Shown: positions 63,302 to 64,000 of the stretch, in pieces
How positions within the stretch are numbered: the first letter of the stretch is position 1
How the letters are laid out: every line of letters starts with the position of its first letter
Origin: Mesaphorura yosii
Taxonomy: Eukaryota > Arthropoda > Collembola > Poduromorpha > Tullbergiidae
Reading direction: 5' to 3'
Length of the DNA stretch: 64,000 bases
Assembly: GCA_009869945.1 (NCBI GenBank)
Contig: WIXG01000397.1
Location: 1 to 64,000 of the forward strand
The notes under the pieces: model-generated
Seen by the model: the letters and a program-made list of their open reading frames with translations, nothing else
Told to the model about the DNA's origin: nothing
Databases searched by the model: none
Translations under genes and position numbers: made by a program

Positions 63302-63760
63302 TCACCGAAATCTGCTCAACTCGCCGGTGTGCACGGTGCTCCATTCATTCACGGCAAAGCATGCCTCCATCGACCCCCTGTAAATCTGTTCGTACCTTCT
63401 AACAGTCGCCCTCACATTTCCGATCTCATTCAGACTAATTAATTGCCCCATCGAGAACCCCTGAAAGTCAATCACCGCCACAAATTGACTCATGACGCAC
63501 TCGGTAATCCTGCTGTTCTTCCTCATCCTCTCGTCCAGCTTACAATATAAATGGTTCATGTAGCGCATCCATATCTGTTTAGAAACACTGCCGCTCACTT
63601 TACGAGAGTCCCATGGCCCCAGCTTGACTAGGAGGACGGGGGAACCGATCAAGTGGCGATCGCCGAGCTCGAAATCAAAGTCGAATTTGAATTGGGCGGG
63701 GGGTTACCAGCCGCGGACGGTGTCGAGGATGCCCGAGATGGAGCAGCGGATGCAAATCTA
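63302..63760 (-). pseudogene. CRAL-TRIO (SEC14-like) domain fragment
   Basis: 'GSPVLLVKLGPWDSRKV', 'MRKNSRITECVMSQFVAVID' and 'FQGFSMGQLISLN' are the middle of a SEC14/CRAL-TRIO lipid-binding domain. A short exon-like piece at about 63709-63760 ('IRCSISGILDTVRGW', donor GTAACC) may precede it. The domain's second half is missing: the frame ends soon after 'MEACFAVN' at 63302. There is no room for the N-terminal part before the next gene's end. I take it as a remnant. Confidence 0.5.
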
Positions 63761-63860
63761 TTTTGAAAGTGCTCGAGGGGATTATTTTGGCCAACTCTGA
63801 CAACTTTATTCATTATCATTATGGCACATGCTACATAGCAAGCATAAAGCCGTACTCGTA

Positions 63861-64000
63861 TTAATTCAACTTGATTCCCAAGCCAGGATTCTCCTCCTTC
63901 AGTTGTTGAGCCATTTCCAGCAGCTCCTTGTCACTGAATCCATGCAACTCAAGAGTTTCAAGGTCATGAAATTGACAAATCAGAAGCAGTATCTTCGTAA
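63861..64000 (-). CDS. leucine-rich-repeat protein (F-box/LRR-like), 3' end only
   Basis: The last 45 codons of a gene continuing beyond the window: 'KILLLICQFHDLETLELHGF', then 'SDKELLEMAQQL' and 'NPGLGIKLN' with TAA at 63861. The L-x2-L-x-L-x-G spacing and ending are those of a terminal leucine-rich repeat as in F-box/LRR adaptors. AATAAA in complement near 63808-63813. Confidence 0.55.
   Translation of the reverse strand, partial: TKILLLICQFHDLETLELHGFSDKELLEMAQQLKEENPGLGIKLN

Noticed and set aside
1-64000. CRISPR arrays, rRNA, tRNA, bacterial operons
   Set aside because: No regularly spaced short repeats, rRNA words or cloverleaf structures were seen. Spliced genes and arthropod receptors show that the DNA is eukaryotic nuclear.

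Overview
The window looks like nuclear DNA of an arthropod. Three things point that way: 7-transmembrane gustatory-type receptors and ionotropic receptors, an ABC transporter of the arthropod ABCH type, and spliceosomal introns that are very short (about 56-127 bp) with GT-AG borders. A springtail (Collembola) is my best guess from the gene mix and intron size, but this is inference. Genes lie on both strands. Coding DNA is GC-rich and spacers are AT-rich. I saw no bacterial operons, rRNA, tRNA or CRISPR.

Layout. 0.8-1.4 kb: broken alkaline phosphatase. 3.3-5.7 kb: intact ABC transporter. 6.5-7.5 kb: Thr/Ser/Val-rich frame-broken gene. 7.8-14.2 kb: a decayed copy (copy A) of the block seen intact at 38.7-43.3 kb (copy B). 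Each copy holds a minus-strand calpain and a divergent plus-strand secreted Cys-repeat protein. Copy A has lost its calpain core, gained nonsense codons in the Cys-repeat gene, and taken in a complete hAT transposon with an exact 8-bp target-site duplication. 15.0-17.1 kb: copper monooxygenase of the DBH/MOXD1 family. 19.1-20.6 kb: secreted VMO-I plus pore-former-like protein. 22.3-24.7 kb: broken gustatory receptor, a hairpin element and a receptor fragment. 25.1-31.7 kb: two ionotropic receptors with a fragment between them. 32.6-33.1 kb: secreted cupin. 33.2-34.9 kb: Mutator-like element. 35.0-36.2 kb: chemoreceptor. 37.7-38.2 kb: EB-like secreted protein. 44.1-46.4 kb: DUF4789-like protein and a single C2-domain protein. 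46.9-48.5 kb: cytochrome P450 carrying a frame-breaking 32-bp tandem duplication. 48.7-49.9 kb and 60.9-63.1 kb: two related coiled-coil/zinc-finger genes. 51.4-59.8 kb: chemoreceptor array with two intact genes and three fragments, enclosing a small six-cysteine secreted peptide. 63.3-64.0 kb: CRAL-TRIO fragment and the 3' end of a leucine-rich-repeat gene.

The dominant theme is local duplication followed by unequal decay, affecting chemoreceptors, ionotropic receptors, calpain/Cys-repeat pairs and zinc-finger genes. Detoxification genes (ABC, P450) and secreted host-surface or defence-like proteins (VMO-I/pore-former, six-Cys peptide, cupin, Cys-repeat protein) sit beside sensory receptors. 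This is a typical accessory, fast-evolving neighbourhood rather than one pathway.
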